64,000 bases of DNA, from contig CAUJLY010000001.1 of the NCBI GenBank assembly GCA_963281155.1, positions 1,798,001 to 1,862,000 on the forward strand, written 5' to 3'. Each line of letters begins with the position of its first letter. Positions within the stretch are counted from its first letter, which is position 1. Both the position numbers and the translations under genes were made by a program. The notes below the pieces were generated by a model. The model searched no databases. It was not told where the DNA came from and saw nothing but the letters and a program-made list of their open reading frames with translations. Shown here one piece after another: positions 11,333 to 22,870 of the stretch. The stretch comes from Rhabditophanes sp. KR3021. Taxonomy: Eukaryota; Nematoda; Chromadorea; Rhabditida; Alloionematidae.

Positions 11333-12691
11333 GGTTAGAGAAGCTGCCACGGTAAAAGTAGTGAGCAGTTCGGAGAAATTATTGGGTTTTAAATGTGATT
11401 TAATTGCCGATTTTGGAAATAATTGTATTCAAATTTTAGTTTAATAGGTTTGAATTTTGTTATGAAATTTGTTTATAAAAAAATTAATATGTACATATTA
11501 TGGTTTCAAAAACGTGACTAAGATTTGTAAAACAACTTTTAAAATAATACAATGTAAGGTTGACCATATAAAAATTCAATTACGATTTCATACTGAAAGC
11601 TTGCATTGAAGACATAATAATTTGCACATTTTAATTACAGTCGAATCCCTCTATTAAGGACACCCTCGGGACCGAGCTTTTTGTCCGTAATAGACAGGTG
11701 TCCCTAAAAGAGAGGTTTTAATAAAAGGCAGTTAACACTTAAGCCAACCAAAAAGTTAAAAATCGCTGTCTTTTATAGAGGAATGTCCCTAAAGGTAGGT
11801 GTACCTAATTGGGGGATTCGACTGTACTTTTGTCAGTTTTCTTTATTAATTATTTGTCATCTAACCATGTATATTTTTAACATCTATCCCCACAATGAAT
11901 ATTTTGGATAAAAAATGATGCATTTTGATCAAACTCTAATTCGAGATGCATACATGTTATACAGTCAATGGTTTTGTAGAAGAATTGAAAGATTGAAGGC
12001 AAATTTTGACAAAGTAGTTTCTATAAACTAAAAGGACCCTCCAAATTTAATTTGGTTAACTTGACATCTGCAAAACTGATTATTGTATTCAACTCATAAC
12101 TGATACTGAAATATTATATAAACCCCTATATCTTTTGAACCCATTATCCTTAATTCATTAGTAGTTTACAACTTATTTTTAATTTAGTTCTAATCTCATG
12201 CCTTTAGTATTGTATCTTACACTTTCATGAGTTATAGTACGTATTGCATCCTTTTTTTATGTTAGACTCATTTTTACTGTATTGACTAAAGCGTCTCAAG
12301 CTTTGATATATGATCACTTTATTTTATATCGCTAAAGGTTGAGTGTGAATACAAATGCGTTGCACACACACTCTTTTATTCTATTTATAAGTAACCGCTT
12401 GATTAATCTGTGTCATACTCGCCTCCATTTGAAAATCATTTTGTTTGGAAAGATAAGTAGTGAACAGAACCTGTTTACTAGAGAGAAATGATCACTACAT
12501 ATATTATATGATACACAAAATAAACATATAAAACAACATTTGAATATTATAAAATGGTAATTATACAACACATTTACACAAAGGATCTTCTTACCACCCC
12601 TCAAATCCCACCACGATAAATCAAGCGCATCTCTTGATCATCAATTTGTTGTTTCACTAAACTATCCACTTACTATTGCATAAACCCTTTT
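11333..12691. other. intergenic with a MITE, otherwise empty
   Basis: Apart from the short terminal-inverted-repeat element at 11638-11824 I see no coding or RNA signal. The last few hundred bases should contain the promoter of the plus-strand LRR gene. Confidence 0.5.
11638..11824. mobile_element. 187-bp MITE, Tc1/mariner/pogo-like, TA target site
   Basis: Begins CAGTCGAATCCC and ends with the exact inverse GGGATTCGACTG. It is flanked on both sides by TA (11636-11637 and 11825-11826). The inverted match continues with mismatches for about 28 bp, and internal short motifs (GTCCCTAAA) recur. TA duplication and a CAG terminus are typical of the Tc1/mariner/pogo superfamily. There is no coding capacity, so it would be non-autonomous. 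No second copy was noticed in the window. Confidence 0.8.
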
Positions 12692-15460
12692 ATGATGAGT
12701 ATGCCAAACTCTGCTCACCGTGATGCCTACTCTCGAAATTCCGACAATCCCCCTTCGAGCGCCACAAGCAGTGCCAGTTATCTTGCGAACACCGCTGAAC
12801 CCGTAATCGACCAAGATGGTTTCCTGGACATTTCCAATCTTGGGATATCAAGGTTAAATCATTCATTCAAAGACTTCTACCGTGCCGTCAAGATATTAGA
12901 CATGAGCCATAACAACTTTACTTCTATCAGTGGGTTCAAATACTTTTATGATCTCACAGAGGTAAGTCTCAAAAAATAAAGACATTTACTAAATTTGACC
13001 ACTTTTAGTTGAAAGCATCCCACAACATGGTTAGTCGAATCTATTTTATTAGCCCATTGGCTAGGAGTTTAAAGCAATTGGATTTATCACATAATTGCAT
13101 GTCTGCTGTCGAGTCAGACTTGTTCTGCAAGTTTGCATTCTTGGAAGAAGCTGACTTTTCATTTAACAAGATCGAGAAGTTCAAGCTGACTTTCGACATG
13201 GTTAGGTTGAGGCTGCTTAATTTGGGGTCAAATAAGCTGACCGAGCTCCCAATGATGTTTAGTTTGTCTGGGTTGGTAAAATTAAATATCTCCAACAATG
13301 ACATCAGGCTCTTGAAAGACATCAGTAAGATTTTGCCGAACACTCTGCAGTTTCTGGACCTCTCGGGAAACAAGGTGGAAGATGTGAATGAATTCCTCTA
13401 TCTGAGAGGAATGGAGTTGCTTAATCTAAAAGTTGATGGCAATACCTGCTTAAAGAAAGAAGTTCGTGGATTTTGCTATAGACCTCTTTTTGTTGCGTGC
13501 CTGCCGACCTTGACTGAATTGGATGGGTGTTTGCTGACTGATGTGGACAGATTGAAGAGTGAATTCTTGGTCATGAACAATCTCTTCAACAAGTTCAAGC
13601 CGACAATTTCAAGCCATGAAGCGTTACGGGATTACCTTATTGAAAACTGCACTTTCGAAACTAGTGGTGAAGTCGGGAGTATGCCATCGTCTTTGCCGAG
13701 AAATTTAACTGGAGTGCAATTTTCTAAGGTTTATCAAAAATTCGCTAGCGAACAATTTGATAAGGAGAATAGTGTGCTTGGGAATATGAACAACTTAACT
13801 GCACTGGATGAGACTCCCAGAAGAAATCAAGTTGGACAATCTATGAAGAAAGGATCTCGTGGAAACTTCAACACTGAAGTTGCCTTCAAACCAGTAATGG
13901 AAAATGAAAACAACCTCACACAATTGTACCTCGATTCATCTGATGATGAGTCTTCACAAACTACTCTGCCGACTAACGAAAAGCCTGACAACTTATGTGT
14001 TGAAGATGGTGCAGCTAAGATAGAACATTCAAACGACGAGCAATCTGTCGAAATTGGAAAAGTCGATGGGAAGGCTATCAAAATGGAAAGTACTCATTTA
14101 ATTGAGAAAGCACACTTTGTTGGGAACGAAGATATTTCAAATTCAAATGGGAGAAGTATCCTTAATAGCTCACGAAAAGTAAACAAGTTTTCTTCCAAGG
14201 CATCAAATGCGACTATGTCTAAAGCTTTAAAAGAAATCAAAGGCCTTAAAAGACAAATCAAGTGCTTTGAAAGAGAAAGGAAAGGTTGGAGTAAACTATT
14301 TGCAGAGCATCAACAGAAATTTGAAGAAAACATTTCAAGAATCCGTGAAATTGAAGACCCCTCAACTGGCAAAGAATTTGGAAAAACTACACAATTAGAC
14401 ATCCACGATACAATAGATGAACTGGAAAACAGAATCGACGAGGCCGATGAAGTCGTCAACAATCATGCCAAACAAATTGAAAATCTTCAAAGTGAAATCC
14501 ATTGTTTCAAAAAGGAACTGGCTGCTTCGAATGAACTGCTTTGTCATCTTTACCCAACAGCCAGTGTTCATTCAATTAATCTTCTCGCCGATGGAACCTA
14601 CGTTTTAGAATGGAAGGATAAATTTCCAATTATGGAGAGTATCACTGGATATAACGTGTATGTTGGAAATGAATTTGCAGGTATGAAACTTATTAAAGCT
14701 AAAAGATGAAACAAAATATTAAATTAATGATTAGTCATAATTTGAAGATCGAACATTTGTTTGGTCAAGAGACCGGTGTTGCACATGCATTGACACTATT
14801 GAGTAAGTAGACGTTTGGCATAGAGCACTTGCCATGGTCACAGTTGGTGCTTTGTCCCTTGAATCTTTCGACTAAGATGTATTCCAAGTTTTTGGCTAGC
14901 TCTTTGGTGGGAATTGGAAGGTTGAGATGAAGTGTTTCGGCCGGATGATTCTTAATCTTGTCCATTCTTGACTCTTTTCTGTCGAACAAGTCGCGTCATT
15001 CTTAAGACAACGAATTTAAAAGTAACTAATATTCAAAATTTAAGAAAATATTCTTTTAAAAAGATACCTTTGGTATATCGTTTTGCAATAAGCTTGTATA
15101 TCGTGATATTGCTTTATTATGTAATTAGGCAGATACGTATAAAAATGGGATCAAAGATAAGATGCCTTCTATTAAATAGACGACATTTATATAAGCTCTA
15201 ATGTTTGATTATCATGGTTTGTATTACAAAAGATTGATGTAATGTCTCTACAGTTTACTTAAAATTAACATTTAAACGCACAATATTAATCAGTCAAATA
15301 TTTCGCAGGAAACTTTAAAGGAGCCAAAAAAAGTATTCATATTGGTAAATTGGATTTGTCTCAGACTCATGAAGTGACCATCCAAACGATTGTGGATAAA
15401 GTAAGTGGCCTCAAGAATCTTCCATCAAGGACTTACACTCTTCCGCCAGAATCTCAGTAG
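12692..15460 (+). CDS. leucine-rich repeat, coiled-coil, FN3-like protein
   Basis: Three exons (12692-12961, 13009-14680, 15309-15460) join in phase to 697 aa. After a Ser-rich start come about six LRRs from residue 40 to 240 (LKQLDLSHNCM, LRLLNLGSNKL, LVKLNISNND, LQFLDLSGNK), then a capping region (CLPTLTELDG), an acidic disordered middle, a coiled coil (about 500-610) and a C-terminal beta-rich unit with VLEWKD and YNVYVG resembling fibronectin type III. No signal peptide or TM, so probably an intracellular scaffold like centrosomal or ciliary LRR-coiled-coil proteins, but that is inference. The last intron is 628 nt, long for this genome, and contains an antisense ORF. Confidence 0.88.
14765..14965 (-). 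CDS. antisense ORF inside LRR-gene intron, unknown
   Basis: An ATG-started 66-aa frame (MDKIKNHPAETLHLNLPIPT...) lies antisense in the last intron of the LRR gene. Its base composition is clearly richer in GC than the surrounding intron and the amino-acid mix is protein-like (Cys in NCDHGKC, acidic and basic residues). I found no matching splice partner and no known family. It may be a nested small gene, an exon of one, or a gene remnant. Confidence 0.45.
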   Translation of the reverse strand: MDKIKNHPAETLHLNLPIPTKELAKNLEYILVERFKGQSTNCDHGKCSMPNVYLLNSVNACATPVS

Positions 15461-15760
15461 AAGTCAAAGAATCTTAATATCAACAAGATCCTATAAACCC
15501 AATTAACTAAACACCTACAAAATATGACATGTTATATGTCTAGCTGCCTTTTTTAATTAATACATTTTGTATACAATCATTTTTTCTTGTAAAAATATCA
15601 TTTCAACTTATTGAATAATTCTATATTTTACATTTAATTTTTATAAAACCAATTCTAGATATAGATAATCTCATTGCTTCAAATTTAACACCAAGGCACG
15701 ATGGAAAAAGAAGGTTATATTTGCTTTGGAGCCATATCTACTTAACATTCTGGCAACGAG

Positions 15761-15934
15761 ATGGCCGCTGATCCGAGTGTGAATAATCAACAAAATTAGC
15801 AACTTTTGCAGGTGTTTACACCAAGTCTGACTAATATTACTCCCGCACCTCAACCTAAGTATCAACCAACGGAGAAAGTGTTGAAGAGTGTCATTGGAAA
15901 TAAAACTGTTACTCCGGTTGTTCAACCCAATTAA
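15761..15934 (+). pseudogene. short Pro/Thr-rich ORF broken by an amber stop
   Basis: A 57-codon frame starting ATGGCCGCTGAT has one internal TAG at 15797-15799. The frame continues without any shift through a protein-like sequence (VFTPSLTNITPAPQPKYQPT) to a TAA at 15932. One change (CAG to TAG or similar) would explain it. It may be a decayed small gene or a terminal exon. It lies right beside the duplicated tRNA-Val segment. Family unknown. Confidence 0.4.
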
Positions 15935-16700
15935 TATATACATAATCTTTTCTGGTTCTTTGGAAATCCTGAGATAGCATTTATTACAGAAATACGCATG
16001 CCTCTATATTTTTTGTATTGATAATGCTCGGGTTGTGTTTTTAAATTGCAGCACATTTTATTATGTATATTTATACATATTTTGGAAGATAAATTAATAA
16101 TTTCAAATATAGATCAAAACTGATGAGCATTCCTGAAGTAGTTGTGATTGATTTAAGCCATTACTGGAGAAAGTTGAGAAGATTGTCGACTTTCGGCTCA
16201 AGAACTTAGGTTGGCTTTATTTCAATTTGTGATTGTGATAGACTTCAACACCATTTTGGTACACTTAACTTAATAAATGTATTACTTCACCAGTATATTT
16301 ATTTTCAAGTGAGTATGCAAATAAAATTGAAAAACACAATTTCCGAATTTGCTTTATTAGACAAAAAAGTATGATCCCGGGCGGTCTCGATCCGCCGGCC
16401 TTCTGTGTGTTAGACAGATGTGATAACCACTACACCACGGGAGCTTGTACTAACCACCAGTGTAGACATAACAGGGAGTAGTTTATTTAATAAACAGAAA
16501 ACTGAGATTAAATCATACAATAATTTGTCTATGTATTTTTTGGAGCAGGAGCCACATTAATAGTCACACTCTTATTTTTTTGAAAATACGTACCCAAATA
16601 TTCGTTTGCAATACAATTTCTTATTGAACTATTAAATACAATGTAAATTACTGATGGTATTGAATGCGTAAAAATCCAGCAACCATGAGAAAAAATAATA
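15935..16700. repeat. left arm of inverted segmental duplication (with tRNA-Val)
   Basis: The reverse complement of this segment matches 38055-38668 almost base for base over long runs. The block 16219-16700 pairs with 38055-38538, and 15935-16010 pairs with 38595-38668. About 200 bp between them is present here but absent or replaced in the right arm. The arm carries a tRNA-Val and the last 60 or so codons of the Srt receptor gene. Confidence 0.85.
16372..16444 (-). tRNA. tRNA-Val (AAC)
   Basis: 73-nt cloverleaf with anticodon loop CTAACAC on a TCTGT/ACAGA stem. The acceptor stem GCTCCCG/CGGGATC has one mismatch at position 2-71. The T loop reads ATCGAGA, so the usual T54 is A while the T stem GGCGG/CCGCC is intact. 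The same oddities occur in the copy at 38315. Polymerase III B-box match is therefore weakened. Confidence 0.85.
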
Positions 16701-17524
16701 ACATCTAAATTAATAGAAATATACTGAAAAAATGTATACATGACGGCATTGAAATGGATTGGGAAACAAATTAAGATCGATTGAATGATTAAATTTCTTT
16801 GGATCTTTGACATATTTTCTGATTTAGTGGCAACGTTACTTTTTTTAATTAATAAAGCACACAAGATTATGTATAGGAAGGAAATAATTCCAGATATAAA
16901 GAAATTGTTAATAGGTTGTAATATCGATGTGTAATTGTAATTTGCACTCATTTTGGAATCAAGTGATGTACCTACAAAAGGATTAAATGCAAAAGTATAG
17001 ATCGAAGAACTGAATATAACCGGTGGTACAAAAAGTGAATATAATAATCCATAAATAATTGGTAATACTAGCCAAATCAGTGTTTTGTTGCCATCAAAAA
17101 TACTTTTTGCTAGAAACGGATTTGATAAATCAACAATTCTATTAAATACCAATAATATAGTTGTCATTCCCGCACAACTCCAATTAAAACCACCAATATG
17201 TCCTAGAATATAATTAAATACTCTATATTTGCAGAATGTAGCTCCTATTATGGTGTAAAAACCACTGATATAGGAACTTATAATGATTCCTATAATGTCT
17301 GTCAAAGTTTGTAAAAATAGGATCTGGTAAACGCTATTTTTACGGAACTCTTTTTTTAACATTACCATAAGGCAAGGGATCGTAGCAATAAAGAATGGTA
17401 TACTGGAAGTTATATAAATGATGCCTAATGTAATATTTGGATGGCCTTCCGAATCCCATTCTTTGTCTGTCAATGAATTGCAATTGTAGTGATTATTAAA
17501 TCTTTCTGTTGAATAAAAAAGCAT
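16529..17524 (-). CDS. Srt-type serpentine chemoreceptor
   Basis: Intronless 331-aa seven-TM protein. The start at 17524 gives an N-terminus ending HYNCNSLTDKEWDSEG, then a GIIYI first membrane helix, matching the Srt (Srg superfamily) pattern of YNC, EW, then a long hydrophobic series. TM4-TM5 contain FNPF and NYNYTS, and the tail ends KSVTINVAPAPKNT. It probably acts in sensory cilia as a GPCR. Two relatives at 35.2-37.6 kb have introns that this copy lacks. Its 3' end is duplicated at 38067-38240. Confidence 0.85.
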   Translation of the reverse strand: MLFYSTERFNNHYNCNSLTDKEWDSEGHPNITLGIIYITSSIPFFIATIPCLMVMLKKEFRKNSVYQILFLQTLTDIIGIIISSYISGFYTIIGATFCKYRVFNYILGHIGGFNWSCAGMTTILLVFNRIVDLSNPFLAKSIFDGNKTLIWLVLPIIYGLLYSLFVPPVIFSSSIYTFAFNPFVGTSLDSKMSANYNYTSILQPINNFFISGIISFLYIILCALLIKKSNVATKSENMSKIQRNLIIQSILICFPIHFNAVMYTFFQYISINLDVIIFSHGCWIFTHSIPSVIYIVFNSSIRNCIANEYLGTYFQKNKSVTINVAPAPKNT

Positions 17525-17713
17525 CTTAATAAAAGTATCCAGTTTGTTGATGTTTTATCTTTTTATATGTAACTTCGAAATAATAATTGTAGCAACATAT
17601 TATTTGTATTCTTACGAGCATGAATGACTTTATTTTTAAGAATAATTTGAAGTTGTTATTTATGTGTCTAGATATAACTTATTTTCATAATTATTAGATT
17701 CGACAAAAAAGTA

Positions 17714-17785
17714 TTCCCATGCCGGGAATCGGACCCGGGCCGCGTGGGTGAAAGCCACGAATCCTAACCACTAGACCACATGGGA
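17714..17785 (-). tRNA. tRNA-Glu (TTC)
   Basis: 72-nt cloverleaf: acceptor TCCCATG/CATGGGA, anticodon loop CTTTCAC, T loop TCCGATT region on a CCGGG stem. No intron. It lies between the Srt receptor and tRNA-Pro. Confidence 0.93.
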
Positions 17786-17906
17786 GGTATCAATGTACTT
17801 TTCAATTTTTACTCCTATCTATCTAACCAACCTAGAAATTGTTAAAAACAAATTTATAATATGCACATTTAAATAAGCATAATTTTTGGAAATGTTGTAA
17901 AAAGTT

Positions 17907-17980
17907 GGGCTCAACCGGCAGTCGAAACCGGGGCCTCTCGCACCCAAAGCGAGAATCATAACCAACTAGACCATTGAGCC
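17907..17980 (-). tRNA. tRNA-Pro (TGG)
   Basis: 74-nt cloverleaf: acceptor GGCTCAA/TTGAGCC, anticodon loop TTTGGGT on stem CTCGC/GCGAG, T loop TTCGACT on CCGGT/GCCGG with one wobble pair. It is 120 bp from tRNA-Glu in the same direction. Confidence 0.92.
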
Positions 17981-18054
17981 ATACCATTCAATTGTTAAAT
18001 CAAATATTTATACATTTATTGAATTTATTTTAAACAATAACCACATACTATTAA

Positions 18055-19685
18055 TCAACTCTCACTCCCGTATTTCTTTCCATTCTCTTTTAATTGGACT
18101 AATTTTTCAATTTCTTTATCGTCTAGTAGTTTCTTCGATAGGAATGTCAATAACATTTGAGTTAAAGGAGTTGTTACTAACAAGCCAATGACTACATTAT
18201 GGAAAAAGTTTTTACCGGCTTCTGGAATCGTGTCTGATTTTGGATGTTTTTGACTCAAATTGAAGATCATCAAAGAATTAGCTACTTGAATTGATGATTT
18301 GGGAATAAATACCAACGACAAAAATAACTTTTCTTTAAACTTTAGTTTTAAAAAATATGTACTAATCAAAGAAGTTCCTATCTTAAAGAACATAGTTGAA
18401 AACACAACTACAAAACTTATCCAAACAGTCCTTCCATCTATTGTGCGTGCTCTAAAATTATATCCAATGAAAACAAAAAGCCAAGGTTCAAATATCCAAT
18501 TCCAAATGTTATCTAAATAAATTTGTTCTAGTGGCTTCTAAAAAATAGTATAAAGTTAATGGATACAAGTTACCATTCCTGGGCTATCCATTCGCCATTT
18601 GGTTCCACAAACAAAGCCCATTATAAGAATTGTATAACCTGCCGAGCCGTACCATCCAATCGTTTTTAAATAAAACAACATCCCCGCACAACTAAGGTAA
18701 AACATTGCACATCTAGTTGACGCATATTGAGACATTTTAATTCGAGTGGGAAAGAACCACAAGAAGACACAAAGTATGATTCCGAGCACAGTCCCCCCAA
18801 CAATATGAAAAGCAGTATGCCAACCATAATAAGCTGGTGGGAAACAATAATCCATCACGATATTAATGAGAGCTATGCAGAAAATATTGTCAAACGCAGT
18901 TGCAACTCTAATGATTCCAGCTATTCCGTTTTGCATTCCTAATTTATTGGCCATAATTTTGTTAGCCATAGTGTAAGTCACAGGAGGAGCTGTTACGGAT
19001 AGAACAAACCCGTAGCAAAGTGCAATTTCAATTGGAATTTTAAATATGCATCTTGTTAGTACAATTAGCCATCCGGAAACAAAAGCGGTTGGTGGAATTG
19101 AGGCGAAAAACGAATTGAACCAATGTTTCTTTAATTCTTGGTAGTTTAGATTGACAGTGGTACGGCCAACGATTAAAATTACGCACAGGAGACGGATAGT
19201 TTCGATGAAATAAGAATGTAGTTCGAGTGTATTCCGGAAGTAGGGGATATTTTGAATTCCTAGTCCCAATAGCAGATATCCCTAAAAACTAATTTTAAGG
19301 CTGAATTATAAACACGTACCACAAATACAGGGACATCCAAGTAGAAACAAACTCTTCCGCAAACTAGTGAAAGCATCAAAAATATATACAAAGTAATTAC
19401 TGAGTTTTGATAATAATCAGTAATTGAAGCTTCTCCGACTGCAACAACATTTTGACTAAAGTTTGAACGATGTACATATGGATCTCCTAATCCTCGATAA
19501 AACAAAGATAAGAAGAAAAAGTATAGTGAGACTGTAATGAATATGAAGCAAACAGCATGATTCAACTAAATGTAGTTTTTTAATCACTCTAATGAAATGA
19601 CAAACTTACGATGGTAGAATTTTTAAGTTTCCTGATCCAATTAGAATATCTTTTATCCTCCTGAATGCAACCACACAACTTCATT
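18055..19685 (-). CDS. Na+/H+ antiporter, NHA (SLC9B/CPA2) type
   Basis: Multi-pass cation/proton antiporter. Exons 2-4 (19565-19320, 19281-18574, 18537-18055) splice in phase, for example PVFV to GYLLLGLGIQNIP and DSPGM to KPLEQIYLDN, giving 478 aa. The core has SVTAPPVTYTM in the conserved unwound helix and ATAFDNIFCI, typical of SLC9B rather than NHE proteins. A first exon with ATG at 19685 and donor GTAAGT at 19609 fits the expected cytosolic N-terminus, but it is one base out of phase because of a six-T run at 19620-19625; with five it would join correctly. The last TM and tail (LLDDKEIEKL) are intact. The substrate ion is not determined by sequence. Confidence 0.85.
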
Positions 19686-20600
19686 ACCAATAAATGTACT
19701 TAAAGTGTCTACCGAAAAGTATTATGTATTCCAAATTGACACAATATTTGCCTTTTACGTACCGAATCAACAATGTACTAAATGGAACTTAATAAAAGAA
19801 AACTCGTTTCTCAGGACAATAGAGCTTTAATAGGGAAAGTTCACAAATTTAAAGACCAAATTTGCTTTGTTGCATGAATGATTGATGCTTTTAGTCAATT
19901 CATTGAGTGTGAGTTAATTTTAGATTAAAAGTCGATCCTTTTTGTTGGATTAAAATGGATTAATTTGAATGTAGTAGTTCTGATAGTGACCTTTTGAATA
20001 TTTTTAAATTTTAAATTATGCTTATGTGTTTTTTCGATTAAATTTGAATTTTTAATTAGAATTTATGAATATTAATATTTTCCAATGTCTTTGATCACCT
20101 CATCAATTTGGTGAAATATGAGCAAGATACTTGTCGTAAGAATGCTGAAATGGTTGAACACATTCATCGAATTCATATCTGTTCGATTTCTCTCAATCAT
20201 GAATGATTTAGTGTTGTTTTAATGACTAAATACTATCAAATAAACAATTATCGGAATTTAATCTAAGGTCGCTAGACTCAAAAGCATATTATTTACATTT
20301 TATCAATAATTATTTGCATCGTTTTGTACTTCCAATGCTCTTGCGCAAATTTAACAAAATGATTAATTTAAAACATATGTAACTTGATTACACTAATAAA
20401 CACAGTAAAATTTATTTCCTTAATGTTGTGTATTTTTATTCATTTCTTTGATATTTTAAACTTAGCCTAATCAAAGGCTAATCTTTCAAAATAGTCGTAT
20501 TTAAATAAGTTTTAAATAATTATTTCATCGCAGCTAAAACAAGTTTATCCAAACACTTAAAAATATTGTATTTGACTCAAAATATGGCAGTACATTTATT
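19686..20600. other. intergenic with one orphan exon-like stretch
   Basis: Mostly AT-rich spacer. On the plus strand 20084-20215 an open frame reads NVFDHLINLVKYEQDTCRKN and continues protein-like for about 44 codons, with no start, splice partner or recognised family. It may be a gene remnant. Confidence 0.3.
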
Positions 20601-21385
20601 TCAATACATTTTATAAATTCCATAGACAGTCTTATTTATATTTCCAGCTCCGACCTCAATCCCGAAGTCTTCATACTTCAACTTAGAAGCAACTTGAAAC
20701 TTAGCCTTGGATCTAACTCTCCAACTAATTTCGTTTGTCGCCTCTCCATAAGAAAATTGGAGCTCTTTAATCTGAATAGAATATCAATTTTAACTAACCA
20801 AACACAATTTATACTTACCTTTTCCTTAATCAACTGCAGTCCCTCGATTGACATTCTCGTAGCGATATTATTTCCACCATACTGTGGGGGAACAGAACTC
20901 ATTTCATGTCTCATGATGGTATGGAATTCTTTCGGTTTGCGAGCAAGAACATGTCTTTTGGTTTCTTTTAAGATAGCTCTAAATTTTGAGGAAACGTCAT
21001 CGGAACCAACTGTTTCATCGGCATTTGCATCTTTATTGAAATTGTATTTTTGGAGATGAGGTAGAGTTGAATTTAGGGTCAAAACCGCACAGCCAATAAC
21101 TTTGTTAGATTCATCAACAGCACAAATTGAATGGTCGATTGTGAATGGATGCTTAAATAAAGTATCAAAGTAAACTTTACAGTCACCAGCTTCTAGCTGC
21201 ATAAGTTTAGCTAGAGGTTCATTGGCTAAAAAATCCTCCGAAATAAGCTTTTGAATGCGTGGCATGTCTTTAATTGTAGAAAGACGAATTTTGACTTTGC
21301 CGACATCTCTCCGAACAAACTTTGTAGCCAGAGATCTATGGAATAATAATTGGTGTGAAGAGCGAATTGCGTTAGTAAAAGACAT
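20601..21385 (-). CDS. GNAT-family N-acetyltransferase, arylalkylamine type-like
   Basis: Two exons (21385-20819 and 20771-20601) give 245 aa, joining KEK to IKELQFSYG in phase. The N-terminal 25 residues (MSFTNAIRSSHQLLFHRSLA) are basic, hydroxylated and free of acids, like a mitochondrial presequence. The body starts with KIRLSTIKDMPRIQKLISEDFLANEPL, close to arylalkylamine N-acetyltransferase-like proteins of worms and insects. The acetyl-CoA loop corresponds to PPQYGGNNIATRMS. The C-terminus (KYEDFGIEVGAG) fits the GNAT fold. Substrate unknown. A GTG extension to 21421 exists, but the ATG at 21385 was preferred. Confidence 0.85.
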
Positions 21386-22131
21386 TATTGTTATAATAAG
21401 TGTTAACTGATATAAGACCACTGTAAGTCTAAGATGCTATACTAACTATAATTTATTTTTCGGGATTCCTTATATAGTTATTAGATAGCTGATACCGAAG
21501 ATAGTACAGTCTCGACTGATACTTTTTTTGCAAAAAATACCACTTTAATCACATTCCCGGTTGCTATAATTTTGCAAAAAACCCAAATTCAATACACTCT
21601 TGATAAAGATTCCGCTACAGAGATACCGAATTTATTATAATCTTGTTCTTCTAGACATCGGTACATGCATAAAAAAATCAAATTCTAAGACAAACGTAAC
21701 TCACTCCTAAATGTTACCTTCCCAATTTTGTCCATGGACTTTTTGTGATGACAATTGTTATATGAGCTATTTCAACATACCTTTGATTCGTTTTTACATT
21801 GCATCGATGACTGGTCGTCGTCTTTCTCAGACCATAACATCTATTTTTTATTTAAACAAGCACGGTTTAATTGTAATCATTTTATTTATGTTTTGCATTT
21901 AACCACCTTTATCATTCCAGATAAGGTGGGCGCTTTATTAATAAAACTTCATTTGAAGCTAATTTGCTGTCTAAAGAGTATCCCAATGAACTTTGTATTA
22001 AACTTATTGTGCTGAATCATTATATCTTCTGTTTGTGGGTATACGCCAACACATTTAAATTTTTCTCACAATGGTAACCTTTTCACAGAGATAAAATCTG
22101 ATACGTTTATTTCTTAAAATTTTACTGAAAA
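21386..22131. other. intergenic, nothing recognised
   Basis: Promoter side of the acetyltransferase and 3' flank of the membrane-gene remnant. Short open frames here have no protein-like character. Confidence 0.45.
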
Positions 22132-22870
22132 TCAGACAACTGTAAAAGTCTCCAAAACATGCAATGTCACTAATCTACAGTGCATTATGTGCACCATTTT
22201 CAGTAAGAGAAGGTAAATTAAAAAAGTAGCGCCCATTCTGAGAATAAAATAATTTGCAATGAAAGCAAAGATAAAAAAGGAAATGAACTTTGAAACTCTT
22301 TTGCACTTTTCCATTCGGTTTATTTGATGATTTTGCAATTTTTATAATATTAAATACCAAGGAAAGTACCATCAAAGTTCCATAGAATGAAAAAATTGAT
22401 AGTAACTGACTGAGTAATATAGGCCAGTTCATGTACCGTCGTCTAATAAAATATGATAATCTGGAAAAAATAGAAGGCGATTACTAGTGAAATGGCGATC
22501 AAGATTGATACAAAAAACGGTTTTAATGTTCCTTGAAAAAATAGCTTTTTGTGTGTTAATGACCCGTGAGTTGCGATATATATGCGAAGGAAATAATTGC
22601 TTGGAACGTTATGCAAAGTCCAACTAATGACGAGATGCATCCAAGTGCACAGATAAAATCATTTAAAGGAAACAGATTCCCGACGTCAAAATAAACGGTA
22701 CTTTTTGAAAATGATAAAGCTGGCATTTGATCTTTTTTGTATATTTTTCTTGATATACAAATTGCAAATAAAACCATTATAAATGACATGGCAACACATA
22801 AATTGTTTGAAAGTATTGAAAAACAGATAAAATCATTTTTAAAGTAAATGAAATGAAAAATAATTATCAA
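22132..22870 (-). pseudogene. multi-TM (chemoreceptor-like) gene remnant
   Basis: Overlapping minus-strand frames each encode hydrophobic helices. The first (22870-22556) has several TM-like runs and PLNDFICALGCISSLVGL. A second frame (to 22443) has FFVSILIAISLVIAFYFF. Two further frames (22432-22132) have WPILLSQLLSIFSFYGTL and FISFFIFAFIANYF. No splice set joins all of them, and frames switch without introns. The layout suggests a seven-TM receptor with several indels. The family is not identifiable by eye. Confidence 0.4.

Noticed and set aside
21711..22015. Two overlapping plus-strand ORFs of 63 and 86 codons
   Set aside because: They overlap in two frames with no start context, signal or domain; typical of AT-rich chance frames.
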